From CAUTNA01 sp964371145 (GTDB taxonomy: Bacteria; Pseudomonadota; Alphaproteobacteria; Rs-D84), in contig CAYJKO010000003.1 of the NCBI GenBank assembly GCA_964371145.1, positions 39,702 to 103,701 of the forward strand: a DNA stretch of 64,000 nucleotides, in the 5' to 3' direction. The position numbers were made by a program, and so were the translations under genes. Within the stretch, counting starts at the first letter, position 1. The number at the start of each line of letters is the position of its first letter. The notes beneath the pieces were generated by a model. That model did no database searches. It saw only the letters and a list, made by a program, of their open reading frames with translations, and was not told the origin of the DNA. Positions 1-8,567 of this stretch are shown here, piece after piece.

Positions 1-399
1 CAAAAGATCCGGATCAAACACTCTTTCACAGAATTCATAAACAGAAAGAACAGCACCACAAGCGGCCGCAGAATTAAATGCATGCGCTCTCATTTCGTGA
101 TTTTTTTCTGTCAATTCCCATAACAAATCAAAAAGTTCGGTTTTATTCGTTTGCGCAATCAGCATAACTAAATTCTGTAATTTTGAATCGTTCATATATG
201 CATATGGCAAAAGAGTTCGAATAACATTTTCAGCATCAAGCCAAATTGAATCATAAATCATTGAATTTATAAATCCAGAATCGTAATGGTGTTCCGAAAA
301 CAATCTTTTTATTGAAAGAATGTCCGCAGCTTTGACGGCATTTGTCATTTTTTCGCATCCGATTTTGTAAGCTTTTTTGATTTTTTCGTTATTATCCAT
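1..399 (-). CDS. hypothetical protein, C-terminus outside window
   Basis: The reading frame is open from the ATG at 399 down to base 1, giving 133 residues, and runs off the window. An AGGTGA ribosome binding site sits 5 bases before the ATG, and a strong promoter lies just upstream (421-449). The protein is soluble and helical. The stretch around residues 60-130 (leucine/alanine-rich helices such as LWELTEKNHEMRAHAFNSAA) is reminiscent of ankyrin-like helical repeats, but I cannot assign a family. It is not a shadow of another gene, because nothing else occupies this stretch. Confidence 0.6.
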   Translation of the reverse strand, partial: MDNNEKIKKAYKIGCEKMTNAVKAADILSIKRLFSEHHYDSGFINSMIYDSIWLDAENVIRTLLPYAYMNDSKLQNLVMLIAQTNKTELFDLLWELTEKNHEMRAHAFNSAAACGAVLSVYEFCERVFDPDLL

Positions 400-420
400 A
401 TATGTCACCTCTTTTTAAAA

Positions 421-449
421 AGACTAACACAAAAAAACAAAGATGTCAA
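421..449 (-). promoter_or_regulatory. sigma70-type promoter
   Basis: On the minus strand TTGACA (444-449), a 17-base spacer and TAGTCT (421-426) stand 22 bases before the ATG of the partial gene at 1-399. Confidence 0.6.
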
Positions 450-477
450 GACACAAGTATTTAGAAGAAATAAAAAA

Positions 478-503
478 ATCCCCCGAGAAAATCGGGGGAT
501 TTT
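478..503 (-). terminator. terminator of tRNA-His
   Basis: A GC-rich hairpin (arms CCCCCGA and TCGGGGG) followed on the minus strand by a T run lies just downstream of tRNA-His. Confidence 0.7.
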
Positions 504-511
504 TAAATAAA

Positions 512-589
512 TGGGGCGAATAACCGGATTTGAACCGGCGACATCCAGTACCACAAACTGGCGCTCTAACCAACTGAGCTATATCCGCC
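512..589 (-). tRNA. tRNA-His(GTG)
   Basis: Cloverleaf on the minus strand with anticodon loop TTGTGGT (anticodon GTG). Acceptor stem GCGGATA pairs with TATTCGC. The histidine-specific extra G(-1) faces C73, and CCA is encoded. This G(-1):C73 pair is the bacterial identity element for HisRS. A rho-independent terminator follows. Confidence 0.95.
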
Positions 590-639
590 ATAGCCCAATT
601 ATAATACCATATACATCCCAAAAGTCAAGAAAATAAAAA

Positions 640-668
640 TTGACTTTTACCACATTTCAAAATATAAT
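640..668 (+). promoter_or_regulatory. sigma70-type promoter
   Basis: TTGACT (640-645), 17-base spacer, perfect TATAAT (663-668). It precedes the hypothetical gene at 702, giving a leader of about 27 bases. Confidence 0.65.
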
Positions 669-701
669 AAATTGTATTAGATTAAGAGCGGTAACAGAAA
701 A

Positions 702-1214
702 ATGAACAAAGACAAAAAAAATTGGTTAAAAGACGAAAATCAGGTTGCTGATTATATAATTTCAAACGAAAGCATTGGGCAAAAAAATCAAAACTTAATT
801 AAAACATTCTGGAAAAAATCAAAAAAAATTATGAAATTGCTGGCTGACCGTTGCAATAATTCTTTTGACACCGCATTGGAAAGAGAAATAATTGCATCAA
901 ATGGAAAAAATAAAAAATTAGCAATTTTGGGGATAAAAAAATTGGGTGGCAAAATGTCCGGGGCCGCGCAATCTGTCATTATTTTCAATTGTAACAATAA
1001 TTATAAAATATATAACGAAATGATTGAACATATCGGTGAAGATATGTGTGAATTTTGTATCGCGACCATCATAACCCGTGGTTCAATTGGAAATTTAACA
1101 AAATTAAAAAATGAATTGTATGATGATTTATCTGTAACAAATAAATCTTTATTAGACGAAAGAATCGCAATCGCGCGAAACAACCCGTCTTTACAAAAAT
1201 ACAGAACAAAATAA
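702..1214 (+). CDS. hypothetical protein, 170 aa
   Basis: I do not recognise the family. The product is a basic, soluble protein of 170 residues without signal peptide or membrane segment. A central glycine-containing stretch (ILGIKKLGGKMSGAAQSV, around residues 75-92) is followed by a region with two cysteines (DMCEFCIATIITRG). A good promoter (640-668) lies upstream, but the ribosome binding site before the ATG is weak (GAGCGGTAACAG). Downstream it faces the repeat array of the tRNA-Ala locus, whose last repeat copy probably also serves as its terminator. Codon use is AT-rich like its neighbours. Confidence 0.6.
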   Translation: MNKDKKNWLKDENQVADYIISNESIGQKNQNLIKTFWKKSKKIMKLLADRCNNSFDTALEREIIASNGKNKKLAILGIKKLGGKMSGAAQSVIIFNCNNNYKIYNEMIEHIGEDMCEFCIATIITRGSIGNLTKLKNELYDDLSVTNKSLLDERIAIARNNPSLQKYRTK

Positions 1215-1218
1215 AAAA

Positions 1219-1785
1219 CAAAAATCGCCAAACGGCGATTTTAATTTTGGTAAGCGACGCGGACTGTAATTCCCACGATTATTATCGCGGGTCCCTTTCG
1301 TGTCGTACGGATTGAACCGCATTTTATTTGTTCAATCCAACTTCCCACTCCGAACCTTCGGTTCTCGTCGTCATCACACAATCCAAAACAAAAATCGCCA
1401 AACGGCGATTTTAATTTTGGTGGAGCGACGCGGACTGTAATTCCCACGATTATTATCGCGGGTCCCTTTCGTGTCGTANNNNNNNNNNNNNNNNNNNNNN
1501 NNNNNNNNNNNNNNNNNNNNNNNNNNNNNNNNNNNNNNNNNNNNNNNNNNNNNNNNNNNNNNNNNNNNNNNNNNNNNNTCCAAAACAAAAATCGCCAAAC
1601 GGCGATTTTAATTTTGGTGGAGCTGATCGGACTGTAATTCCCACGATTATTATCGCGGGTCCCTTTCGTGTCGTACGGATTGAACCGCATTTTATTTGTT
1701 CAATCCAACTTCCCACTCCGAACCTTCGGTTCTCGTCGTCATCACACAATCCAAAACAAAAATCGCCAAACGGCGATTTTAATTT
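1219..1785 (-). repeat. tRNA-linked tandem repeat array (tRNA-Ala GGC)
   Basis: Directly downstream of tRNA-Ala(GGC), a unit of 170-171 bp is repeated. Each unit starts with the tRNA terminator (32-bp copies at 1757-1788, 1586-1617, 1389-1420, 1219-1250), then a 139-bp body, then a copy of the tRNA 3' end (GTCCGATCAGCTCCACC in the nearest copy, decayed to GCGTCGCTCCACC further away). In the copy nearest the tRNA the body can fold into three hairpins: 1720-1732 (GAACC/GGTTC), 1677-1706 (GGATTGAAC/GTTCAATCC) and 1640-1659 (CCCGCGAT/ATCGTGGG in RNA sense). The same order of hairpins recurs at 35.1 kb and 42.8 kb beside other tRNAs. The array is broken by an assembly gap, so the copy number is unknown. 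Confidence 0.85.
1479..1578. other. assembly gap (100 N)
   Basis: Exactly 100 N inside the repeat array. If the 170-bp period holds, the real missing length is about 73 bp plus an unknown number of whole units. Any reading frame across it is meaningless. Confidence 0.99.
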
Positions 1786-1861
1786 TGGTGGAGCTGATCG
1801 GACTCGAACCGACGACATCTTGCATGCCATGCAAGCACTCTACCAACTGAGCTACAACCCC
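1786..1861 (-). tRNA. tRNA-Ala(GGC)
   Basis: Cloverleaf on the minus strand, 76 nt, starting GGGGTTG. Anticodon stem CTTGC/GCAAG with loop ATGGCAT (anticodon GGC), T-arm GGTTCGAGTCC, encoded CCA. Its terminator and repeat array follow directly. Confidence 0.95.
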
Positions 1862-1977
1862 AAAAATTTAAATTCATTTTATATTTCTTTAACCGCTTTG
1901 TCAATGTAAATATTTATCTTGCCAACCGGTGTTTTAATCTGCTATTGTTTACCAAAATCAAAAAGGAGACATATATT

Positions 1978-2538
1978 ATGGATTTCAATATATTAAAAAA
2001 TGAAACAGATTTAAAAACCGGCCAAACCATCGATGTATTAAAATCAGAATTCGCAGGTCTGCGTGCGGGACGCGCTTCCGTTAATTTATTAGACGGCGTA
2101 AAAGTACCGGTATACGGTATGGATATGCCATTAACCCAGGTTGCAACCGTTTCTGCACCTGAAACATCCGCTTTGTCAGTTACCGTTTGGGACGCATCAA
2201 ATGCGGCAGCCGTTGAAAAAGCAATTCGTGAATCTGGTTTGGGATTAAACCCAATGGCAGCCGGCGGGGTCATCAGAATTAATTTGCCACCTTTGACCGA
2301 AGAACGCAGAAAAGAATTGGTAAAAGTTGCTGGAAAATACGCAGAAGAAGCAAAAATTTCTATCCGTAACATTCGCCAAGATGGTATGAACAAAATTAAA
2401 CGCGCTACAACAGACAAAGAAATTTCCGAAGACGATCAAAAAAGATATGAGGCAGATTTGCAAAAAGTTATCGATGCTAAAATTTCTGAAATTGACGCAA
2501 TTGCAAAACAAAAAGAAACTGACATTATGTCTGTGTAA
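1978..2538 (+). CDS. frr: ribosome recycling factor
   Basis: A 186-residue protein, normal length for RRF, which with EF-G splits the post-termination ribosome and frees mRNA and tRNA. Domain I halves flank a small beta domain. Family stretches include LRAGRASVNLLDGVKVPVYG (residues 27-46), the NPMAAGGVIRINLPPLTEERRKEL region, and RNIRQDGMN near the C-terminal helix. The ATG at 1978 is chosen because AAAGGAG lies 9 bases upstream; an in-frame ATG further upstream at 1945 has no such site. It heads the frr-uppS-cdsA-rseP-bamA run. Neither pyrH nor tsf, the usual upstream partners, is present here. Confidence 0.97.
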   Translation: MDFNILKNETDLKTGQTIDVLKSEFAGLRAGRASVNLLDGVKVPVYGMDMPLTQVATVSAPETSALSVTVWDASNAAAVEKAIRESGLGLNPMAAGGVIRINLPPLTEERRKELVKVAGKYAEEAKISIRNIRQDGMNKIKRATTDKEISEDDQKRYEADLQKVIDAKISEIDAIAKQKETDIMSV

Positions 2539-2560
2539 TTAAATATAAAACGAGAGATGC

Positions 2561-3322
2561 ATGTTTAATTTATTTAAAAAGAAAAAAACTAATTCAAACG
2601 AATTAAAAATCCCTAAACACATAGCATTTATTTGTGATGGCAATCGCAGATGGGCTGAAAAACGTGGAATGGCACCATTATTGGGTCATCGCGCAGGGAT
2701 CGCAAATTTTGAAACTTTGGTTGATTGGTTTTTTGACCGCGGCGTTCAAACCGTTACATTCTATTTATTTTCAACAGAAAATTGGTCACGTTCCAAAGAA
2801 GAAGTTAATTTTTTAATGGATTTATTTTATTCTGAAATGAAAAAGAATTTAAAAAATGCTCTGGACAAAAATATCCGCTATCGCGTAGTCGGTGGCCGCG
2901 ACAGATTGCCAGCCAAACTGGCAAAAATGTGCGATAAATTAGAAGAAGAATCAGCCGAAGGCACAAACGGAACTGTTGTATTTGCTTTGAATTATGGCGG
3001 GCACGATGAAATTATAGACGCAGTAAACGTTGCAATCGAAGACGGCAAACCGGTTACCAAAGAAGATTTCGAAGCCATAATGGATACAGGGGAATTATTA
3101 CCTGTTGATTTAATGGTCAGAACCAGCAATGAATACAGAATATCAAATTATTTATTGTGGAAATTGGCGTACGCTGAATTAATGTTCATCCCAGAACATT
3201 GGCCAGAATTGGTTAAAAGCGAAAAATTATGGGAACGCGTTTTATCTGAATACACAAAACGCGACCGCAGATTTGGCGGCGGGGTAAAAAAAGATTATTC
3301 CGGCAAAAAGGAAGGCAAATAA
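2561..3322 (+). CDS. uppS: undecaprenyl diphosphate synthase
   Basis: Cytosolic/peripheral cis-prenyltransferase, 253 aa, that condenses isopentenyl diphosphate onto farnesyl diphosphate to make the C55 carrier for peptidoglycan and LPS. The pyrophosphate-binding motif ICDGNRRWA is at residues 24-32, with the Mg-binding catalytic Asp26. FYLFSTENW lies near residue 70, and the C-terminal RTSNEYRISNYLLW motif binds the IPP phosphate. It starts 22 bases after frr with GAGAG upstream and is followed by cdsA after one base, indicating an operon. A lysine-rich N-terminal extension (KKKKTNSNELK) precedes the enzyme core. Confidence 0.95.
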   Translation: MFNLFKKKKTNSNELKIPKHIAFICDGNRRWAEKRGMAPLLGHRAGIANFETLVDWFFDRGVQTVTFYLFSTENWSRSKEEVNFLMDLFYSEMKKNLKNALDKNIRYRVVGGRDRLPAKLAKMCDKLEEESAEGTNGTVVFALNYGGHDEIIDAVNVAIEDGKPVTKEDFEAIMDTGELLPVDLMVRTSNEYRISNYLLWKLAYAELMFIPEHWPELVKSEKLWERVLSEYTKRDRRFGGGVKKDYSGKKEGK

Positions 3323-3323
3323 A

Positions 3324-3962
3324 ATGACAAATACAAAAATTAGAATTTTATCTTCTGTTGCAATGGGGTTATTTGTAATTGGTGCGGGCACGGCCGAACA
3401 TTTTGGATTACCGGGTGTTCGCGCATTATTTGTTTTAATTATTGCGGCCATGATGATCGAGATGATTACAACTTTTATAAAAAACATCAAATCTAAAAAC
3501 AATTATGCTTTGTTCGCGATTTGGTTTTTATGGTTGTCTTTAATGGGCGTGGCCGCTTATAACATTTCAGACAGACCATGGATTGTATTATTGATGTTAT
3601 TGATTATATCCGGCGCAGATGTTGGGGCTTGGTTTTTTGGCCGATTAATTGGTGGCGATAAAATGTGGGAAAAATTATCTCCGAATAAAAGTTGGTCGGG
3701 ACAAATATTCGGTATTATTTGCGGTACATCTGCTGCGATTTTATATGGATTATTGGGAACGGACACTTTTATGCCAGAATTAATGTGGATTGGAATTGGC
3801 GTCGCCCTGCTTTCTCAATACGGAGATTTAACCGCCAGCTGGTTGAAAAGAAAATTAAACATCAAAGATTTCAGCAACATAATACCAGGACACGGCGGAA
3901 TTACAGACCGTTTTGACGGATGGATTTATGTATTGCCAATCATTTGGTTAATCGTTTTATAA
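3324..3962 (+). CDS. cdsA: phosphatidate cytidylyltransferase (CDP-DAG synthase)
   Basis: Inner-membrane enzyme converting phosphatidate and CTP to CDP-diacylglycerol, the precursor of phospholipids. Several hydrophobic segments are visible from residue 8 onward. The C-terminal CdsA signature is complete: KRKLNIKDFSNIIPGHGGITDRFDG, shown here only by its key parts K-R-x4-K-D, IPGHGG and DRFD. At 212 aa it is shorter than the E. coli enzyme (about 285 aa), lacking N-terminal membrane segments; short forms are common in reduced alphaproteobacteria. AAGGAAGG upstream acts as ribosome binding site, inside the end of uppS. Confidence 0.93.
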   Translation: MTNTKIRILSSVAMGLFVIGAGTAEHFGLPGVRALFVLIIAAMMIEMITTFIKNIKSKNNYALFAIWFLWLSLMGVAAYNISDRPWIVLLMLLIISGADVGAWFFGRLIGGDKMWEKLSPNKSWSGQIFGIICGTSAAILYGLLGTDTFMPELMWIGIGVALLSQYGDLTASWLKRKLNIKDFSNIIPGHGGITDRFDGWIYVLPIIWLIVL

Positions 3963-3983
3963 TAAAAATTGGAATTAAATATT

Positions 3984-5036
3984 ATGAGTTTCTTATTTAC
4001 TGTTTTTGCATTAATTGTTGTATTAGGCATCGTTGTTTTCGTACACGAATTGGGTCATTTTTTGGCGGCTCGTTGGGCGGGTGTTACCGTTAAAACTTTT
4101 TCAATCGGATTTGGCCCGGCCATCCTTAAATGGACAGACAAACGCGGCACAGTATGGAAAATCGCAATTCTGCCTTTGGGTGGGTATGTTCAAATTTATG
4201 GACAAGAAGATATATTTAATCGCGAAAATTATAAAAAATTAGACGATAAAAAAAAGAAAGGCCATTATTTATCCATCCCTGCATGGAAACAATTTATCAT
4301 AATTGCATCCGGCGTTATTATGAATTTTGCTTTGGCGTGGGGGATTTATACATCTTTGTTTTTATTTCAACCAAAACAAATTCAATTGCCGGTAATTTCA
4401 CAGGTCATACAACAAACCCCTGCTTTTGATGCAGGCATTAAACCGGGTGATGTTATTGCGACCATTGATGGTGAAAAAATAAACAACTGGGGCGAAGTCA
4501 TCATTGCAAAAGAAATTGCCGCCAACCGCGAAGCAGACATTGTTCTTGTGCGTGGCACAGAATTATTCGTTACAAAAATTAAACCGGGGGAACGTTGGGG
4601 ATTAATTGCAGACGGTAACAAAACCGAAATGCGCAAAAAAGATTTTGCGTCTGCTGTATATTCTGGGGCTCGTGAAACATATGTTAAATCAAAAACTTTG
4701 TTGATTGTGTTAAAACAAGTCATAACAGGTGAACGTTCATCCAAACAATTGGGGTCATTTATTACAATTGCAGAAGTATCAGGCCAGGCTATGAATATGG
4801 GAATTTTCGCATTATTATCTGTAATTGCATTGTTGTCTGTTAATTTGGGTATTTTGAATTTATTACCATTGCCGGTATTGGACGGTGGATATTTATTGAT
4901 TTTAATTATCGAAGGCATAACCGGACGTAAATTAAAAGGACGCGCTATGGAAATTGCTATTCTGGGCGGTTGGTTATTAATTGCTGCTTTATTCGCGTTC
5001 ACAATGTGGAATGATTTAGTCCGAGTATTCAATTAA
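3984..5036 (+). CDS. rseP: RIP zinc metalloprotease RseP/EcfE
   Basis: Site-2 protease (M50) of 350 aa in the inner membrane that cleaves substrates within the membrane, including anti-sigma factors and remnant signal peptides. The zinc motif HELGH is at residues 21-25 in the first membrane helix. A PDZ domain follows (IKPGDVIATIDGEKI, around residues 150-165). The C-terminal membrane part has NLLPLPVLDGG, where the Asp completes the zinc site. I chose the ATG at 3984, which makes the HEXXH helix start right at the N-terminus; a TTG 15 bases upstream is possible. Placed between cdsA and bamA as in most proteobacteria. Confidence 0.95.
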   Translation: MSFLFTVFALIVVLGIVVFVHELGHFLAARWAGVTVKTFSIGFGPAILKWTDKRGTVWKIAILPLGGYVQIYGQEDIFNRENYKKLDDKKKKGHYLSIPAWKQFIIIASGVIMNFALAWGIYTSLFLFQPKQIQLPVISQVIQQTPAFDAGIKPGDVIATIDGEKINNWGEVIIAKEIAANREADIVLVRGTELFVTKIKPGERWGLIADGNKTEMRKKDFASAVYSGARETYVKSKTLLIVLKQVITGERSSKQLGSFITIAEVSGQAMNMGIFALLSVIALLSVNLGILNLLPLPVLDGGYLLILIIEGITGRKLKGRAMEIAILGGWLLIAALFAFTMWNDLVRVFN

Positions 5037-5054
5037 AAGAAATAGAGAGAGAAA

Positions 5055-7343
5055 ATGTACGGAAGAAATAAAATATTATTATTTTCATTTATATCATCAT
5101 TGATTTGTTGGAATGCAAATGGTGCAATCGTAAATAAAATTGATGTGACGGGTAATACTCGTATGGATGCAGAATCCGTTCGTATATTGACCGAGGTCGA
5201 AGTTGGCGACGATTTAAATGCAGAAGACATAAATCAAGTCGCAAAAAGATTACAACAATCTAAATATTTTACAACTGTTAACGTTAAAAATCAAAATGGT
5301 GTTTTAAAAATCAATTTAACCGAAGCCCCAATCATCAACCAAATAACAATCGAAGGCAATGATGATATTGGAACGGAAGATTTAAAAAAAGAAATCAAAT
5401 TAGAAAAACGTGATTATTATGATGAATCTGCAATTGGTGCAGACGTTCAAAGAATGTTATTGGTTTATCAAAGAAAAGGTTTCTTTGGGACTAAAATTTT
5501 GCCTAAAAAAATTGTGCAACCCGATAACCAAGTAAACGTTGTATATGAAATCGAAGAAGGAAACCCAACATATATCAAAGACATTGAATTTACCGGCAAC
5601 AAAATCTTTAACGATAAAACTTTGCACGATGAAATTTTATCCCAAGAATACAGTTGGTGGGATTTTATGAGCCAATTCGACGTATATGATGCCGACAGAA
5701 TTCAATATGACCAACAAATGTTGCGCCAATTTTATTTACGAAATGGTTATATCGATTTCAAAATAACCGGTGCAAAAGGTAATTTTACCCCCGACAGAAA
5801 ATATTATTCTGTGGTTATTTCTATGGACGAAGGCGAAAAATATGATTTCGGAAAAATATCTATTAAAAACCCGTTCAAAGATGTGCCAGATGATGTATTG
5901 GAAAAAGCAATTTTGGCAAAAGACGGAAAAACATACAATATTGATTTGGTCGAAGAAAGTGTAAACGCCATACGCAGCGCGGTTGCAGAATATGGATATG
6001 CGTTCATTAACGTAAACCCAATACCAAAGAAAAACAATAAAACACATACCGTTGATTTAACTTTTGATATACAAAAAACCAATCGCGTTTATATCAATAC
6101 GATTAATATTTTCGGAAACGTCAGAACATTTGACAGCGTAATAGACCATTTGCTGCCTATGCGTGCGGGTGACCCGTTTTCATTACAAACAATTGAATCG
6201 GGACGTCAACAATTAATGCGTACCAGATATTTCAAAGACGTAAAAATGACTCCGACCAGAATTGCAAATGAAAATTTGATGAATTTAGATATCACGGTCG
6301 AAGAACAACCAACGGGCGAATTATCGGGCGGATTTGGTTGGTCGAACATCAATGGATTTATGGTTGATGCGGGGATTACAGAAAACAATTTTATGGGACG
6401 CGGACAAATCGTTCAATTAAAAGGTTCGGTTGCAGAATACCAATCACAAGCATTGTTCAGCTTTACCGACCCATACGTATTCAATCGTCCCCTGTCTGCC
6501 GGTTTTGATTTATCATACACCCAATATAACTATTCATCTCTTGGGTCTTATGGATATGACCGTGATTCATTTATGGCATCAACCAGATTGGGTTGGAAAT
6601 TGACCGACAATTGGACACAAACGGTTCGTTTATCTGCAACATTCGATAAAAATTACGACATCCAAACAAATTGGACAGATTCAAAATTGTATACTTTGGG
6701 CACCAGTTTCAAATATTACAATCTGGACACAAACTTTTCACAAAATACTCATACCGGTGTTGTAGCAAATATGGGTGTATCTTATACCGGTTTTTTCAGC
6801 ACAGAAAGTTTTATGAGATATAATGCAGATATTGTCGGATTGGTAAATTTTTGGGATGATAAATGGCAATTGAAATCTTCATTGGATTTCGGATTGGTTC
6901 AACCATTAAACGGTGATTATATCCCACGTGCATATCGTTATTTCTTGGGCGGGGATTCTTTACGCGGATTTGACGTTGCGGGCGTCGGCAGCCGTAATTG
7001 GTATAATACATATTATGCATTGGGCGGATTGTGGAAAGCAAATGGTTCAACCCAATTGAATTTCCCGATATTTATACCAGATGAATATCAGGTCAAAGGA
7101 TTCATATTCGCAGATTACGGTATTTTGGGCAAACCACCGGTTGAAGATTATACATATAAAGACCCTGTGTCTGGCACAACAAAAGACAATTATATAGATT
7201 CCAGTTTGCGTACATCTGTTGGGTTTGGTATTTATTGGAATACGCCAATGGGGCCAATGAATTTTTCATGGGGTTACCCAATGAAATTAACAGAATATGA
7301 CAAAGAACAAACTTTTCTGTTGTCATTTGAAACACAATTTTAA
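5055..7343 (+). CDS. bamA: outer membrane protein assembly factor BamA
   Basis: Core of the BAM machine that folds beta-barrels into the outer membrane; 762 aa, normal size. A signal peptide (about residues 1-23, ending NANGA) is followed by POTRA repeats (first begins IVNKIDVTGNTRMD) to about residue 410. The C-terminal 16-strand barrel (Bac_surface_Ag) contains the conserved loop motif of the lid region (LRGFDVAGVGSRN, around residue 635) and ends in the OMP signature phenylalanine (SFETQF). GAGAGAG ribosome binding site. It ends the operon at a strong terminator. lpxD, fabZ and lpxA, which usually follow, are absent here. Confidence 0.96.
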   Translation: MYGRNKILLFSFISSLICWNANGAIVNKIDVTGNTRMDAESVRILTEVEVGDDLNAEDINQVAKRLQQSKYFTTVNVKNQNGVLKINLTEAPIINQITIEGNDDIGTEDLKKEIKLEKRDYYDESAIGADVQRMLLVYQRKGFFGTKILPKKIVQPDNQVNVVYEIEEGNPTYIKDIEFTGNKIFNDKTLHDEILSQEYSWWDFMSQFDVYDADRIQYDQQMLRQFYLRNGYIDFKITGAKGNFTPDRKYYSVVISMDEGEKYDFGKISIKNPFKDVPDDVLEKAILAKDGKTYNIDLVEESVNAIRSAVAEYGYAFINVNPIPKKNNKTHTVDLTFDIQKTNRVYINTINIFGNVRTFDSVIDHLLPMRAGDPFSLQTIESGRQQLMRTRYFKDVKMTPTRIANENLMNLDITVEEQPTGELSGGFGWSNINGFMVDAGITENNFMGRGQIVQLKGSVAEYQSQALFSFTDPYVFNRPLSAGFDLSYTQYNYSSLGSYGYDRDSFMASTRLGWKLTDNWTQTVRLSATFDKNYDIQTNWTDSKLYTLGTSFKYYNLDTNFSQNTHTGVVANMGVSYTGFFSTESFMRYNADIVGLVNFWDDKWQLKSSLDFGLVQPLNGDYIPRAYRYFLGGDSLRGFDVAGVGSRNWYNTYYALGGLWKANGSTQLNFPIFIPDEYQVKGFIFADYGILGKPPVEDYTYKDPVSGTTKDNYIDSSLRTSVGFGIYWNTPMGPMNFSWGYPMKLTEYDKEQTFLLSFETQF

Positions 7344-7348
7344 AAAAA

Positions 7349-7371
7349 AGCGGTTTAAACCGCTTTTTTTA
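7349..7371 (+). terminator. terminator after bamA
   Basis: Hairpin arms AAGCGGTTT/AAACCGCTT followed by seven T. It also has an A/T tail on the other strand and can serve the convergent hydrolase gene. Confidence 0.85.
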
Positions 7372-8250
7372 TTATCTGATTTTTTGGAATAAATTATTTA
7401 AAACATCACGATATTCTGATAATTTATTTTCAAAAGAATGATCCGCTTCTGGGATAATTACAATGTCTTTATTCTTTGACAAGAAATTTTCAGCAACCAT
7501 TTTATTTGTATTAAAATTACAATAGCTTGGCAAATCTTGTGCCCCCAAAATAAATGTAACCGGTTTTTCCGTCCATCGGTGTGACGCCAACATTGCCATT
7601 TCTGAAATATCTTGGCCATTTTTAAATACGGGATTTTCTTTAATGTCGACGATATAATTCGACAAACTTTTTTCAATTTTATATTCCGAGCCGCCAAAAT
7701 TTTTCTTTTCCAATTGAATTTTACCATTCAATCTGGACCACATTGGGCTGTTTTTAATTTTTGCAACCTTTTCAGGAGTTATAAAATAAGGGTTCAATAA
7801 ATAAAATTTATTAAAATAATTTTTTACAAAATTACCTGCTAATGCCAAATCAGATATCGCACGCGCACCCATAGAATGTGCAAAAACAATATTGTTATTT
7901 GATTTAAATTCTTTATTTTTTCTGCAAAAAAGCAACGCTTTTAACAATGCGTATTTATGATGTTCCAATGTCATATCTGCATTATTTTTTGGAATTCCAT
8001 CTGTCGCAGATAAACAATTTGTTTCAATTGCAATTACGTCAAAATTATTTTTACGTGCGATTTCTGTGATATTGTATAAACAAGGTTCAATCGGGCTGCC
8101 CCCGAATCCGTGAATTGTATAAACGACGCCTTTTGAATTTTCAGATTTAGAATGAAATACATTGGCAACGGATTTACCGCTTTTTTGTTTCAAATTATAT
8201 GTTTTATCAAAATATTTTGATGATATATTATTTATACTGTCTGGTTCCAT
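7372..8250 (-). CDS. alpha/beta hydrolase
   Basis: A 292-residue alpha/beta-hydrolase fold protein. The oxyanion strand is VVYTIHGFGGSP. The nucleophile elbow is FAHSMGAR (G-x-S-x-G written A-H-S-M-G). A late IILGAQDLP strand carries an acidic residue, and PEADHSFEN supplies the catalytic histidine. No signal peptide, so probably a cytosolic esterase/lipase-like enzyme of unknown substrate. The ATG at 8250 is preferred because AAGGGCG lies six bases ahead; an in-frame ATG at 8286 has no such site. It converges on bamA and is monocistronic. Confidence 0.8.
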   Translation of the reverse strand: MEPDSINNISSKYFDKTYNLKQKSGKSVANVFHSKSENSKGVVYTIHGFGGSPIEPCLYNITEIARKNNFDVIAIETNCLSATDGIPKNNADMTLEHHKYALLKALLFCRKNKEFKSNNNIVFAHSMGARAISDLALAGNFVKNYFNKFYLLNPYFITPEKVAKIKNSPMWSRLNGKIQLEKKNFGGSEYKIEKSLSNYIVDIKENPVFKNGQDISEMAMLASHRWTEKPVTFILGAQDLPSYCNFNTNKMVAENFLSKNKDIVIIPEADHSFENKLSEYRDVLNNLFQKIR

Positions 8251-8338
8251 TTTTTTCGCCCTTAAATTTTTATATTTAACAGCCAAATTATATACATAAA
8301 ATTAAAATTGTCAAGTCACAAAACAGATAAATTATAAC

Positions 8339-8368
8339 TTGACGATGTGGCTTTGTTTTTCCTATAAT
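8339..8368 (+). promoter_or_regulatory. sigma70-type promoter
   Basis: TTGACG (8339-8344), 18-base spacer, TATAAT (8363-8368). It drives the small lipoprotein gene and probably the VirB8-like operon behind it. Confidence 0.6.
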
Positions 8369-8395
8369 AAATGCGTATACAATCGGGAGAAAACT

Positions 8396-8542
8396 ATGAA
8401 AAAAGCTATACTTGGAATATTATTTGCAATCGCATTGGCGGGCTGTGGTCAAATTTATGATACAGAACCTGTAGGTGTTGGATATTCAACCGAAGAATTG
8501 AAATTAAGCCCATGTGCATGTATGTTGGTTTACCAAGCATAA
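8396..8542 (+). CDS. small lipoprotein, 48 aa
   Basis: A short gene with a classical signal peptide and lipobox: MKKAILGILFAIALAGC, cleavage before Cys17. The mature part is only about 32 residues (GQIYDTEPVGVGYSTEEL and so on) and carries a second pair of cysteines (PCACM). CGGGAGA precedes the ATG. It sits at the head of a run of VirB8-like and secreted proteins; small Cys-rich VirB7-like lipoproteins accompany VirB8/9 in type IV secretion systems, so a VirB7-like role is a possibility but is only inferred from position, lipidation and size. Confidence 0.75.
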   Translation: MKKAILGILFAIALAGCGQIYDTEPVGVGYSTEELKLSPCACMLVYQA

Positions 8543-8567
8543 CCCCGCATAAAATTTGGGGGTCAAA

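Noticed and set aside
424..621. 65-aa minus-strand reading frame
   Set aside because: It is read straight through tRNA-His and its terminator.
1219..1785. CRISPR array
   Set aside because: Units are 170 bp with no short repeat/variable spacer alternation, no cas genes, and they contain tRNA terminators.
1241..1850. Several reading frames across the repeat array and N gap
   Set aside because: They translate repeated tRNA ends, terminators and N, not protein-coding sequence.
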